Below, in pieces: positions 18,528 through 27,262 of a DNA stretch of 64,000 nucleotides (its first letter is position 1; each line of letters opens with the position of its first letter). A program made the position numbers and the translations under genes. The notes under the pieces are model-generated. The model did not search any database. It was not told the DNA's origin and was given only the letters and a program-made list of their open reading frames with translations. Source of the stretch: Aliidiomarina maris (GTDB lineage: Bacteria > Pseudomonadota > Gammaproteobacteria > Enterobacterales > Alteromonadaceae); the NCBI RefSeq assembly GCF_003987335.1, contig NZ_PIPK01000001.1:460294-524293 (forward strand), given 5' to 3'.

Positions 18528-19141
18528 TATTGCCCCTCCATCGTAAAGTCAAGCTGCACAGTCAAACCTTCCTGACGTTGAGCGACGCCATCAACAATAC
18601 GTGGCGCATATCGCCAGCGCATTAATGCACGGCGTGCTTCTTGGTCAAATACTCGGCGTGGTTGAGACTCAATCACCTGAACGTCGGTTACGCCACCAGT
18701 TTCATCAATCGTGAAACTTAAGCGCACCCACCCTTCGATACCGTCACGAGCTGCTGCTGGCGGGTAACGGGGTTCAATACGAACGATAGGCTGAGCATCA
18801 CCGTCTCGACCAAGCCCTGCACCTGGGCCATCCAAGCCAGTGTCAGTACCACCTAAGTCGACGCCGCCCATGTCCATATTAAATGACAGAGTGTCATCTG
18901 CCGTGTCAGGCTCAGCATCAGGCTGTTGCGGCGGTGCCTCTGGTGGCTCCGGCTGCGGTGGTGGTGTACGGCGGCGCGTATCCACGTCCTGCTCTGGTGG
19001 CTCAGAGACAATGTCAATCCGAGTCGGTGGCTCAGGTGCTTCTGCACGCTGAGCCCCGCCACTGATCAAGAAAGCCATAAAGACAAACAGAGCGAAAGTG
19101 ACTGCGGCGCCTAGTAAAATCGATACTATTGCGCGCACCAT
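18527..19141 (-). CDS. tonB: TonB energy-transducing protein
   Basis: 204 residues: a single N-terminal membrane anchor (about 5-27), a Pro-rich periplasmic spacer (TPPPQPEPPEAPPQQP, about 59-74), a Gly/Asp-rich stretch, and a C-terminal TonB domain (about 112-200). That domain begins PIVRIEPRYPP and has VRLSFTIDETG and ALMRWRYAP, the usual beta-hairpin and helix pattern. The short length fits TonB2-type proteins that need TtpC. It lies directly after exbD (1 base gap) and should contact the TonB boxes of the receptors encoded nearby. Confidence 0.94.
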   Translation of the reverse strand: MVRAIVSILLGAAVTFALFVFMAFLISGGAQRAEAPEPPTRIDIVSEPPEQDVDTRRRTPPPQPEPPEAPPQQPDAEPDTADDTLSFNMDMGGVDLGGTDTGLDGPGAGLGRDGDAQPIVRIEPRYPPAAARDGIEGWVRLSFTIDETGGVTDVQVIESQPRRVFDQEARRALMRWRYAPRIVDGVAQRQEGLTVQLDFTMEGQ

Positions 19142-19142
19142 A

Positions 19143-19544
19143 TTAGTCGTTCTCCGCTGCTATTGAAATTTGCGCGATACCGGCGGCTTTAATCTGGTCC
19201 ATAACCTGAACCACAACCCCATGACGAGCACCTTCGTCGGCTTGAATAACTACCATGTCGGTAGGTTGTTCAGCTAACAGACGCTCGAGGTTGGCAGCCA
19301 CTCGCTCTACGTCAACCATACGGCGGTCCATCCACACTTCACCATTTTCACGAATAGCAATGAAGATATTCGCTGAAGGCTTTTGTGAGGCTTGTTGGGC
19401 TTCCGGACGGTTTACGTCGATACCAGCTTCCTTAACAAACGATGTTGTTACGATAAAGAAGATCAACATGATGAATACGATGTCAAGCATCGGCGTCATA
19501 TCTGCTGTCGCTTCTTCTTCTTCGCGAAAACGTTTACGTGCCAT
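19143..19544 (-). CDS. exbD: ExbD/TolR family biopolymer transport protein
   Basis: 133 residues with one membrane helix. The conserved aspartate lies in TPMLDIVFIMLIFF (about 18-31) and is the residue expected to carry protons in ExbD/TolR. A periplasmic domain follows. It should assemble with the ExbB downstream of ttpC and drive TonB. Twelve bases separate it from the exbB stop. Confidence 0.95.
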   Translation of the reverse strand: MARKRFREEEEATADMTPMLDIVFIMLIFFIVTTSFVKEAGIDVNRPEAQQASQKPSANIFIAIRENGEVWMDRRMVDVERVAANLERLLAEQPTDMVVIQADEGARHGVVVQVMDQIKAAGIAQISIAAEND

Positions 19545-19556
19545 AATTCTTCTCTC

Positions 19557-20084
19557 TTAGTGATGTGGCAAACTGTCAAGCAGTCTGTCTTGTTCGCGAC
19601 GGATGCGTGCATCTAAGCGCGTTACAAAGAACATTCCAGACAGTGCCGCCACCATTCCAGCCATTGTTGGGATAGTTGCCATCGAGATACCGCTAGCCAT
19701 CAAACGAGGGTTACCCGTTCCTTGTACAGACATAATTTCGAATACTGAAATCATCCCTGTTACTGTGCCTAACAATCCAATCATCGGACAAATCACGATA
19801 GTTGTTTTCAACAACAGCATGCGTGCATTCAGATTTGTAGAAACCTCGGAAACCCAGGCTTCACGGATTTTATGCGCATACCAAGACGTCGTATCTTTAC
19901 GCTCGTCCCAGGCTTTAATGATGCGATCCCGTTCCTTCGGGAACACACCAAACAGGTACCAGTAGCGCTCTATCATAACGATCCACATTAATAAGAGCGC
20001 TGCAAAGACGAGGTATAAGACATCGCCACCTGTGGCAATAAAATCCCTGACAGTTTCCCAAAGTCCCATCAGGTATAATTGCAT
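19557..20084 (-). CDS. exbB: ExbB/MotA/TolQ proton channel protein
   Basis: 175 residues with three membrane helices (about 16-36, 93-115, 128-152). The channel signature MIGLLGTVTGMISVFEIM (about 97-114) and GISMATIPTMAGM are typical of the short ExbB2 type. It forms the inner-membrane proton channel with ExbD. Two bases separate it from ttpC. Confidence 0.94.
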   Translation of the reverse strand: MQLYLMGLWETVRDFIATGGDVLYLVFAALLLMWIVMIERYWYLFGVFPKERDRIIKAWDERKDTTSWYAHKIREAWVSEVSTNLNARMLLLKTTIVICPMIGLLGTVTGMISVFEIMSVQGTGNPRLMASGISMATIPTMAGMVAALSGMFFVTRLDARIRREQDRLLDSLPHH

Positions 20085-20086
20085 GC

Positions 20087-21448
20087 TTACTCTCCCTTCT
20101 CCGCGTGAGAAGCAATGATGCCAGCAGCTTGTTCATCAAGTACTTGAACGATAGCTTTCGCACGGCCAGCCACAATGCTGTGGATGACGATCAGTGGCAA
20201 TGCTGCAATCAGACCCAAGGCAGTTGTTACAAGTGCCATTGAGATGTCGCCTGCCATGATGCGCGGGTCACCAGTACCAAATAGCGTGATTGATTGGAAC
20301 GTACCGATCATACCGATAACCGTACCCAACAGACCCATTAGCGGAGAGATAGCCGCTAGAATCTTAATAATACCAACGCCAGAATCAATCTTAGGTGTTT
20401 CACGTAAGATAGCTTCGTCTAACTTAAGTTCCAAAGTTTCAACGTCAGCATGCTTGTTCTCATGGTAAACCTTCAGGATACGACCCAATGGGTTGTTACC
20501 TGGGTTTTCAGGGTTTTTAAGCTGTGAACGAATCGCAGCACCCGCAAGGAACAGAGTCACTAACTTGTAGATAGCAATCAGGATACCGATAGCTAATACA
20601 ACCGTGATGGCGTAACCAACGGTCGAACCTTGGTGATAGCGTTCCATCAACGTTGCGCGCTGAGTCAACAAGCTCAAGATACCACCACGTGAAGGGTCAA
20701 CGTAAACCGGGGCATAACCTGACGTAGTGCTTTCAAAGTTAGCAGCCGCACGCAAGATATGACCGTCAGGCTGACGACCTAATGGCTGAATTTGGCCAAG
20801 GTCTTCGTTGTACAGTAAGTATTCACCATTTGAAATCAGGTTAAACGCACCGATACGCACGATTTCACGTGTCTCAGTACCACCTTCTAACAAGGTTACT
20901 TCACCTTGGAAACGGCTGATACGGCCTGATTCACGCATTTCAGTTAATAATGCAATCCACAGTTCTTCCAGCTCAGAAATGTTTGGCAATTCTTGCGCCT
21001 CAGCAAGGCTGTCTAACACGTCTTCTCGGCCACGGTACTGAGCACTCACTACTGAGGTTGAAATACGACCGATTGCGTCTGACGCTGAACCACGAATAAC
21101 ACCGAAGATTTCCCCTAAGGTGCCAACCATGTTATCAAGCTCAGTTTCTTTATTTGCGATATCGATTTCATTTTGCGCAAACTCTTGTTGCAGACGCTGA
21201 CCTCGCTGCTCTTCATTCGAGTATTGCTGCTGTGCTTCACGCAACATTTGCTGACGGTCAGCACGCTCGTCCATAAAACGACGCTCACGCTCTTGATCAA
21301 TACGCTGCGCAGATTGACGGTTTTCCTGCACAATACGTAGCAGGTCGTCGAGTGAAGTGGCTTGTTGCGCACTTGCAGAGAACGCAAAGCCTGCCGCCAT
21401 GGTGATACCAGCTGCGGCTGTTACTAAATGCTTAACTACCTGTTTCAT
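20087..21448 (-). CDS. ttpC: TtpC-type MotA/TolQ/ExbB protein with periplasmic extension
   Basis: 453 residues. A signal peptide (AAAGITMAAGFAFSASAQQ) leads into a long coiled-coil-rich periplasmic domain (about 30-260). Three membrane helices with ExbB-like channel sequence follow (SPLMGLLGTVIGMIGTF, about 356-372). This combination defines TtpC, the extra ExbB-like component needed by TonB2 systems in Vibrio and found also in Shewanella. It probably reaches from the inner membrane to the TonB/TPR partners. The ATG overlaps the DUF3450 stop by 4 bases. Confidence 0.9.
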   Translation of the reverse strand: MKQVVKHLVTAAAGITMAAGFAFSASAQQATSLDDLLRIVQENRQSAQRIDQERERRFMDERADRQQMLREAQQQYSNEEQRGQRLQQEFAQNEIDIANKETELDNMVGTLGEIFGVIRGSASDAIGRISTSVVSAQYRGREDVLDSLAEAQELPNISELEELWIALLTEMRESGRISRFQGEVTLLEGGTETREIVRIGAFNLISNGEYLLYNEDLGQIQPLGRQPDGHILRAAANFESTTSGYAPVYVDPSRGGILSLLTQRATLMERYHQGSTVGYAITVVLAIGILIAIYKLVTLFLAGAAIRSQLKNPENPGNNPLGRILKVYHENKHADVETLELKLDEAILRETPKIDSGVGIIKILAAISPLMGLLGTVIGMIGTFQSITLFGTGDPRIMAGDISMALVTTALGLIAALPLIVIHSIVAGRAKAIVQVLDEQAAGIIASHAEKGE

Positions 21449-22230
21449 TCTGCATTCTCCGGAGCTGCTACTGGTAAACGAACCACGTCAACCTGAGTCT
21501 GGTTACGTGCCATACGAATTGCTTGAGTCAACGGGTTCAAGTAACTACCGTCAAGAGATACCCACTCACGCGCTTCGTTGTCCCAACGCCATGCATTGCG
21601 TTGATCCAGAGATTGTGCCAGGAAAGCAACACGACCTAAGTGGAAGAAGTCCACTGCAACGGTTTCACCGTTAATAGTCAAGTCACCTTGATAAGCATTC
21701 AGTGCAACACCATAGTCCATTTCGGCTTGGTAAGCTTCCATGATCTGACGGAATTTCTCTGAATCAGTTACATTCGAGCGAGTCATGATTTCACGTAAAC
21801 GCTCAACACGAGCTGTACGGTTTTCATTACGTACTGGAATATCTAACGCCACGAACTCCTCGAGCGAGTCAATCATACGGTACATCAATGGAACCACGCC
21901 TTGGCGTGTTTCTTCGATACCGTCGATTTGGCGCTGTAGCGAATTAAGTTGAGACTGTTGGTCTTCAACCAGACGTTGTACGTGATCGTTATAAACACGC
22001 AGTGATTCGTACTGACTAACTACTTCGCGATAATCCGCTAATAACTCGCGGCTTTGCTCAAATAGTGAGTCAATACGCTCCTGAGACTGAGCAGAACGAT
22101 TATGAATTTGAGTTTGCTCGGCTTGCAGACGTGACAAATCAACGTTAGCAGCAACAGTTGCGCTGCCCGCTAATGCCATAGTGCCTACGAGTGCGGCGGC
22201 AATTTTGCTTCGTTTGATTACTATGGTCAT
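21445..22230 (-). CDS. DUF3450 periplasmic coiled-coil protein of the TonB operon
   Basis: 261 residues from the ATG at 22230 (GGGA upstream, and the signal peptide KIAAALVGTMALAGSATVAA starts right after). A longer frame from 22275 has no supporting site. After the signal peptide comes a long helical coiled coil (about 25-120, many Gln, Arg and Glu), then a compact C-terminal part containing DFFHLGRVAFLAQSLD and WRWDNEAREW, the hallmark of DUF3450. It is first in the six-gene TonB operon, as in Shewanella-like genomes. Function is unknown; a periplasmic partner of TtpC is the obvious guess. Confidence 0.88.
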   Translation of the reverse strand: MTIVIKRSKIAAALVGTMALAGSATVAANVDLSRLQAEQTQIHNRSAQSQERIDSLFEQSRELLADYREVVSQYESLRVYNDHVQRLVEDQQSQLNSLQRQIDGIEETRQGVVPLMYRMIDSLEEFVALDIPVRNENRTARVERLREIMTRSNVTDSEKFRQIMEAYQAEMDYGVALNAYQGDLTINGETVAVDFFHLGRVAFLAQSLDQRNAWRWDNEAREWVSLDGSYLNPLTQAIRMARNQTQVDVVRLPVAAPENAE

Positions 22231-22385
22231 AGTTCCCAACCAATTTGACTTAACTTTATACTTCAGCGAGGTCACAAGTACCGAATCGGTACGAATTCGC
22301 TAACCGAAGCCCAGTTTGTGTGAGTGATGAAATTCAAGTTTTCTACACTAGCAGCTGCCCTTAGGCGAAAAAGGGCACTGCCTGA

Positions 22386-22414
22386 ATACTCTCACTATGT
22401 CTGAGAAGTGTCAA
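22386..22414 (-). promoter_or_regulatory. Promoter of the DUF3450-ttpC-TonB operon
   Basis: A consensus TTGACA (22414-22409), 17 bases, GAGTAT (22391-22386) on the minus strand gives a leader of about 150 bases. The leader contains a 7-bp hairpin TGCCCTT/AAGGGCA (22356-22377). No clear Fur box is seen. The remainder of 22231-22528 holds no gene. Confidence 0.55.
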
Positions 22415-22528
22415 CAGGGCCGTGTAAGGTTAATAGAAAGAACATAAGCAACATTTTGAAAGTCATGGCGTCAAAATGAAATTCAGAACATTGTTTAGTT
22501 ATTAAGCTAGAACTACACGCTTAATATA

Positions 22529-22556
22529 TAAAAATGCCGGTCATATGACCGGCATT
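22529..22556 (-). terminator. Terminator after TonB-dependent receptor 2
   Basis: AATGCCGGTCA/TGACCGGCATT is a 24-bp perfect palindrome (22533-22556), followed in the minus-strand transcript by five T residues. It lies 35 bases past the receptor stop. Confidence 0.88.
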
Positions 22557-22591
22557 GACGTTCTCCAAGCAAGGGTTTGAACAATATTGAC

Positions 22592-25300
22592 TTAGAAACG
22601 TTGAGTGTAACGGAAGTACATAATACGACCGTATGCGTCATACAGGTTCATGTTGTAGTCACGAACACCGAACGGTACCAACTGTGGCTCTTTCTCGAAC
22701 GCGTTACGCGCACCAACAGTTAGACGACCATCCCATGCAGTGTTGTAACTTACTTGCAGGTCATGAGTGACCCAGCTACCAACGCTGCCTTCGCGAGTTA
22801 CGTTGTCGCCAGAACCTGACACTACTGCGTAGGTGCTGCCGATTAAGTTGACGTTCCAACCGAAATCGAAGTCTCCCCAGCTGTAAACGTTATTAAACGT
22901 CACACGATCTTGTGGACGACCTTGGTCACGAATGATGTTACGCGACTGACCAGCTTCAGTCAGCTCAAACACGTGGCTCCACTGCAAGTTAGAGCGTAAA
23001 CGACCCATCTCGCCGAAGTCAAACGTACCTACGATATTGAAATCAATACCGTCAGTTTGTTGAGTACCATCGTTCGCGTAACCACCAGTCACTTCCTGGA
23101 TGATGCCGCCTTCACGAACAATACCTAAGCCATCAGGAATTGGCGTACCGTCAAGCTCACGGTCAATCATGGTCTGAGCACCGAACAAGCGAATGGTGTC
23201 GTTGATTTCGATGTTGTAGTAATCCAACGTCATGTTCAACCAATCAGTCGGCTGATATGCCACACCGATTGACCACTGGCTTGAAGACTCAGAGCTCAGC
23301 TCTGGGTTAGCAATGGTAGTTTGACGAACCTGCTGTGTAGGACAGTCAGACTGTGAAATACCTTGTGATTGACACAATACGTAGTCGCGAATACCTGGGT
23401 TACCAGATGAAGGCATCATGGTAAGGATATCCAACGACGGTGCACGGAAACCTTCACCCCAAGAACCACGAACAACCAATTCTTGCAGCGGCTGCCAGCG
23501 GAAGCCTACTTTTGGTGAGAAGTCGCTACCGTAGTCAGAGTAGTCATCGAAACGACCTGCAACAGTCAACTCTAGGTCTAGGGTTACTGGAATCAAAGTT
23601 TCGAAGTACGCTGCAGTGACGTCACGGTCACCACCAGCAGAACTACCTGATGAACCACCGACAACGCCTGCTTCAGACAGTGAATCGTAACGGTCAACGT
23701 AGGTTTCTTCACGGTACTCAGCACCGACAACGGCTTGTACGGTACCCGCATTCAGGTCGAATAAATCGAATGCTGCTGACGCGTACACTTCGTCGATTCG
23801 GAACTCAGAAACACGTGAAGTCGTAACGTTCATTGAGTTTACGATTGCTTGGTGCGCTGCCATCGCTTCTTCGTTACCTTCATAACGCATCCCGAATGGG
23901 TCGTCTAGACGGTAGTAAGCTTGGTTTGGACCAAGTGCTTCAACTTGATCAACTGTGATGTTCGCCGCGTCACGTAACGCTGAGCGCAGCAAGTAGCCAC
24001 GACCGAAGTCATAGTTTTTAGAAACCGTACGACGAATACCACCGTCGACGTCGACGTTACCGATGCGACCGTCAACACCTAAGTGGAAATCACGAGTGTA
24101 CAGGTCAGATTCAGTGTCACGGTTACCGATAGCAGCCGTTCTGTGGAAGAAGGCGACGTCACGGTTATCACCAATTGGTGAGCCGTCATTCTGAGTCTCT
24201 TGGAAAATCGGGCTCAATGGGTTGGTCGGGTTGTTAATACTGTCCGCCGCTAAAATATCGCCCGGGTCGTTCAGCGTTGGTGCATAACGACCGAAGTACT
24301 TAGAACGGCTCAAGCTTGAATTGAAGAAGATATTCCAATCTTGGTTGATGTCGTGATCGGCTTTCAAGAAGATAGCTTGGTTACCAATCGCCGCTTCTTC
24401 AGCACTTACCGCAGTATGCTGATAAGAACAACCGTCTAAGCCTGTATTGGGGTTATCACGAATGAAGTAAAATGGCATGCGCTCGCCACCACAGGCGTTT
24501 GCAAATGCTTGGCTGGTTGCGTTTGAACCTGGACGACCAGCTGCGGTCAGCTCAGTCCAGTTGTTGCCGTAACCACTCCAAGGCTCTAAATCAACCCACG
24601 ACTGTGCATTGTTGTAGATGATGTCACGGTTGTTCCACGATACACCACCAATTAGACGAGTAGTGTCAGAAGATGAGCCGAATACGACTGAGCCCTCTTC
24701 ACGGTCACCGCCTTCGCTCGGCAGGCTAACTGTTGACTCGCCATAGCGCAATTCAACGCCATTAAACTCGCGACGGGTAATAATGTTAATTACACCACCA
24801 ATCGCGTCAGAACCGTACATCGCTGATGCACCGTCTGATAAAATCTCAATGCGTTCAACCATCCCGATTGGTACAACGTTCAAATCCTGAGAGCTACCTG
24901 TCAAAGGTGAAGTTGGTAAACGGCGGCCGTCGACCAATACCAGAGTACGGTCAGCACCCAAGCCACGCATGTTAACAGATGCAGTAGCACCTGATGCGTT
25001 ACCTGACTGCGGGCGGAACGAACCTGATGTGTTAAAAGTGGTATTACGGATGACGTCAGTAATAGAGTTTTCGCCTGACATGTCAATCGCATCACGGTCA
25101 ATAACGGTAACAGGTAAAGCGCCTTCCATGTCTGTACGTTGGATACGCGAACCGGTTACTTGGATACGCTCTGGAGTAGCAGCGCTTTCAGTCGCAGCTT
25201 CTTGCTCTTGAGCGAAGGTAGCGCCTGACATGACGGCACTAGATGCACCTAGTAACAAAGCATAGCGCACTGATTTAGCTATTTTACTATTGTTATACAT
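22592..25300 (-). CDS. TonB-dependent outer-membrane receptor (2)
   Basis: 902 residues. The signal peptide ends at TFAQEQ. Residues about 42-55 (PERIQVTGSRIQRT) precede a plug domain (about 55-175) with TLVLVDGRRLPTSP and YGSDAIGGVINIITRR. A large beta-barrel follows, ending in YFRYTQRF with a terminal Phe. It shares its signal-peptide region, RIQVTGSRI motif, leader and promoter hexamer with receptor 3, so the two are probably paralogues under common control. Ligand cannot be inferred. Confidence 0.94.
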   Translation of the reverse strand: MYNNSKIAKSVRYALLLGASSAVMSGATFAQEQEAATESAATPERIQVTGSRIQRTDMEGALPVTVIDRDAIDMSGENSITDVIRNTTFNTSGSFRPQSGNASGATASVNMRGLGADRTLVLVDGRRLPTSPLTGSSQDLNVVPIGMVERIEILSDGASAMYGSDAIGGVINIITRREFNGVELRYGESTVSLPSEGGDREEGSVVFGSSSDTTRLIGGVSWNNRDIIYNNAQSWVDLEPWSGYGNNWTELTAAGRPGSNATSQAFANACGGERMPFYFIRDNPNTGLDGCSYQHTAVSAEEAAIGNQAIFLKADHDINQDWNIFFNSSLSRSKYFGRYAPTLNDPGDILAADSINNPTNPLSPIFQETQNDGSPIGDNRDVAFFHRTAAIGNRDTESDLYTRDFHLGVDGRIGNVDVDGGIRRTVSKNYDFGRGYLLRSALRDAANITVDQVEALGPNQAYYRLDDPFGMRYEGNEEAMAAHQAIVNSMNVTTSRVSEFRIDEVYASAAFDLFDLNAGTVQAVVGAEYREETYVDRYDSLSEAGVVGGSSGSSAGGDRDVTAAYFETLIPVTLDLELTVAGRFDDYSDYGSDFSPKVGFRWQPLQELVVRGSWGEGFRAPSLDILTMMPSSGNPGIRDYVLCQSQGISQSDCPTQQVRQTTIANPELSSESSSQWSIGVAYQPTDWLNMTLDYYNIEINDTIRLFGAQTMIDRELDGTPIPDGLGIVREGGIIQEVTGGYANDGTQQTDGIDFNIVGTFDFGEMGRLRSNLQWSHVFELTEAGQSRNIIRDQGRPQDRVTFNNVYSWGDFDFGWNVNLIGSTYAVVSGSGDNVTREGSVGSWVTHDLQVSYNTAWDGRLTVGARNAFEKEPQLVPFGVRDYNMNLYDAYGRIMYFRYTQRF

Positions 25301-25657
25301 AGAATGTTCTCCCTGGAACTTGATTTTTATTGTAACGGAGTGACTTGAATCTCGCTTAGACGACTAAGTTTGTCGCTTCTCGTCCGACCCCATCAGAATC
25401 CATACTAATTAACAGGAAATGGAAAGGCAACATTAAATCAAATGTTTCTGAATATATTTGCAACAATCAGGTGCGTTTACGCATCATTTACTCCATATCA
25501 TTTGATATAGAGGCAAAAATGACGTACTCAACGCGCTCAAAAAATCAGCACAAATTGAAGTCGATTTGCCTAGTTAGGAACTTGAGATTAAGATGCTGGT
25601 GAACTGCTTTCGCTTGCCACGCATTGCCCAACTAAAAAGAACTTGAGGAGTATCGAT
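25301..25657. other. Divergent control region between receptor 2 and the methyltransferase
   Basis: A receptor promoter (25402-25430) lies near the left edge. Two short palindromes, TGCG-TTTA-CGCA (25472-25483) and ATATCA-TT-TGATAT (25495-25508), sit between the two divergent genes and are candidate operators for either side. No coding sequence is supported. Confidence 0.45.
25402..25430 (-). promoter_or_regulatory. Promoter of TonB-dependent receptor 2
   Basis: TTGCCT (25430-25425), 17 bases, TAGTAT (25407-25402) on the minus strand, about 95 bases before the start codon. The leader ends CCAGGGAGAA before the start codon, the same sequence as before receptor 3. Confidence 0.55.
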
Positions 25658-26671
25658 ATGCATCATTGGACCACCTACTGGCAAAGCACACCCAGCTTGA
25701 ATAGTTTTGCCGAAGGTACATCTAGAGACGGTTACAATGGTGAGCTCAAGGCGTTTTGGGACTCGGAATTTGCAGCATGTAATGATTCAGCTTGCATATT
25801 AGATTTAGCCACAGGCAATGGTGCTATCGCGTTACTAGCCGCGAAGTACAAGCAAACTCAGGCCCTCCAGTTCAAAATTTTTGCCAGCGATGCCGCAGAT
25901 ATCAAGCCTCTGGAAAATGCTGGTCTTAGCATGCAAGATAAGAAGTTGCTGAGCTGCGTAGATTTTTTCCCGAATACCCGAAACGAAGCGCTAGGCTTCT
26001 CAAACGCAAGCTTTGATCTTGTAGTAAGTCAATTCGGCTTTGAATACGGCGCCCCTGAGTCAAGTATCATCGAAATCGAACGAGTCTTGAAACCCGGTGG
26101 TCGTGCGGTGCTTTTGGTTCATCATGTAGACTCTTCAATCGTGCAAGATTCAAAAGGGGGGATTCAGGTCTTAAACATGTCTCTTCATGAATCACCTGTT
26201 TTTATTCAAGCAGAGCTATGCTTGGAACTACTGCGTCAAGCATCAACGCTTAATAGTAAAGCGCTTTATAATCTCTATCAGGCGAGTACCAGCACGTTAA
26301 AATGGGTCATGCAACAACTCAAAACATTGAACAGTAATGCACTAAGCCAAGCTTGGGTTGATGATGTACTATCGCGCGTTGCACAGGTCATGGCGAATCC
26401 GGGCCAAGCCTCGACTGAGGCTCAACTGCAAAGTTTAAGAGCTCATTACGCACAACTAACTGAGCATTTAGCTCGTATTTCCGACCAAATTAATGCCGCT
26501 TATGATGAAAAACGTAGTCAGCAGCTAAGAAGCTTCGCCCAACAGAGTGCACTGCAAATTGAAATTTCCCCTTTTCATTTGGCTAATGTAGGGAATGAAC
26601 CAGAAATACGGAACTGCGAAAATAACTTTGCCATGCTTATTCAGTTGCGCAAGCCAGCATTGAAGGCTTAA
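25658..26671 (+). CDS. Class I SAM-dependent methyltransferase
   Basis: 337 residues from the ATG at 25658, preceded by a strong GAGGAG seven bases upstream; the TTG at 25643 lies before that site and is rejected. The SAM-binding motif ILDLATGNGAIALLA is at about 46-60, an acidic second motif (FASDAAD) follows, and SFDLVVSQFGFEYG and VLKPGGRAVLLVHH mark later strands of the Rossmann fold. The C-terminal 150 residues are helical and Gln/Ser-rich and match nothing I recognise. priC follows after 3 bases, so the two are co-transcribed. The methyl acceptor is unknown. Confidence 0.85.
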   Translation: MHHWTTYWQSTPSLNSFAEGTSRDGYNGELKAFWDSEFAACNDSACILDLATGNGAIALLAAKYKQTQALQFKIFASDAADIKPLENAGLSMQDKKLLSCVDFFPNTRNEALGFSNASFDLVVSQFGFEYGAPESSIIEIERVLKPGGRAVLLVHHVDSSIVQDSKGGIQVLNMSLHESPVFIQAELCLELLRQASTLNSKALYNLYQASTSTLKWVMQQLKTLNSNALSQAWVDDVLSRVAQVMANPGQASTEAQLQSLRAHYAQLTEHLARISDQINAAYDEKRSQQLRSFAQQSALQIEISPFHLANVGNEPEIRNCENNFAMLIQLRKPALKA

Positions 26672-26674
26672 GTC

Positions 26675-27211
26675 GTGCACACAGATAATAATTTGCGTAA
26701 CGCTCTACGCATACTTGAGCAAGAAGCTAAACACTTACCTAAAAACATTAGCAAAACTTGGTTTAGCCCAGAGCTTTTCCATTGCCGCAGCGAAAGAAGT
26801 TGTGATTACCTGCAGGAAATTCAAGCTAACCTGCAGAAGTTAGCTGAGTTAAACCCGAGCTCTGAGAGCGCAACCTGGCTTGCTAACCACTTAAGTGAAC
26901 AATTAAACGCCTTTACCCAGGCTATTTTTCGTGCAAAACGCCCTGCGCCTGCCGTGGCGAGCAAACAAAAGTTACCTTTTGATGAACAGCAAAGCCGTAG
27001 CCAGAGCCTCTATGCTGAACTTGCCAAGCACCATGAGTATGAACGCCGGCTGAGTGATAACTTACGCCAAGCTCAAGCGGCCGCCGACTCAGCATCCAGT
27101 TCAGAAAGTCATCAGCAGCAAGTATTATTGTGTCAACAACGCTTAATGCGTTGCCAAAAAGCAATCGCCAACATTGAAGCGCAAATTGAACGCCAAACAC
27201 CCAAATATTAA
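26675..27211 (+). CDS. priC: Primosomal replication protein N'' (PriC)
   Basis: 178 residues starting with GTG at 26675, with AAGG about 8 bases upstream inside the end of the methyltransferase gene. The N-terminal half has the PriC pattern: ...WFSPELFHCRSERSCDYLQEIQANLQKL (given in parts: WFSPELFHC, then YLQEIQANLQKL) and WLANHLSEQLNAFTQAI. The C-terminal half is helical and basic with many Gln and Arg. PriC helps reload DnaB at stalled forks and binds SSB. Co-transcription with a methyltransferase is not the E. coli arrangement. Confidence 0.8.
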   Translation: MHTDNNLRNALRILEQEAKHLPKNISKTWFSPELFHCRSERSCDYLQEIQANLQKLAELNPSSESATWLANHLSEQLNAFTQAIFRAKRPAPAVASKQKLPFDEQQSRSQSLYAELAKHHEYERRLSDNLRQAQAAADSASSSESHQQQVLLCQQRLMRCQKAIANIEAQIERQTPKY

Positions 27212-27216
27212 GCAAT

Positions 27217-27242
27217 AAAAAGGCGCTACCGAAGTAGCGCCT
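27217..27242. terminator. Terminator between priC and TonB-dependent receptor 3 (convergent)
   Basis: AGGCGCTAC-CGAA-GTAGCGCCT (27221-27242) forms a 9-bp stem with a stable tetraloop. In the minus-strand transcript it is followed by five or so T residues, serving receptor 3. It also lies 9 bases past the priC stop and could end that unit with lower efficiency. Confidence 0.85.
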
Positions 27243-27262
27243 CATAGGTAAGCGTCCAGCAA

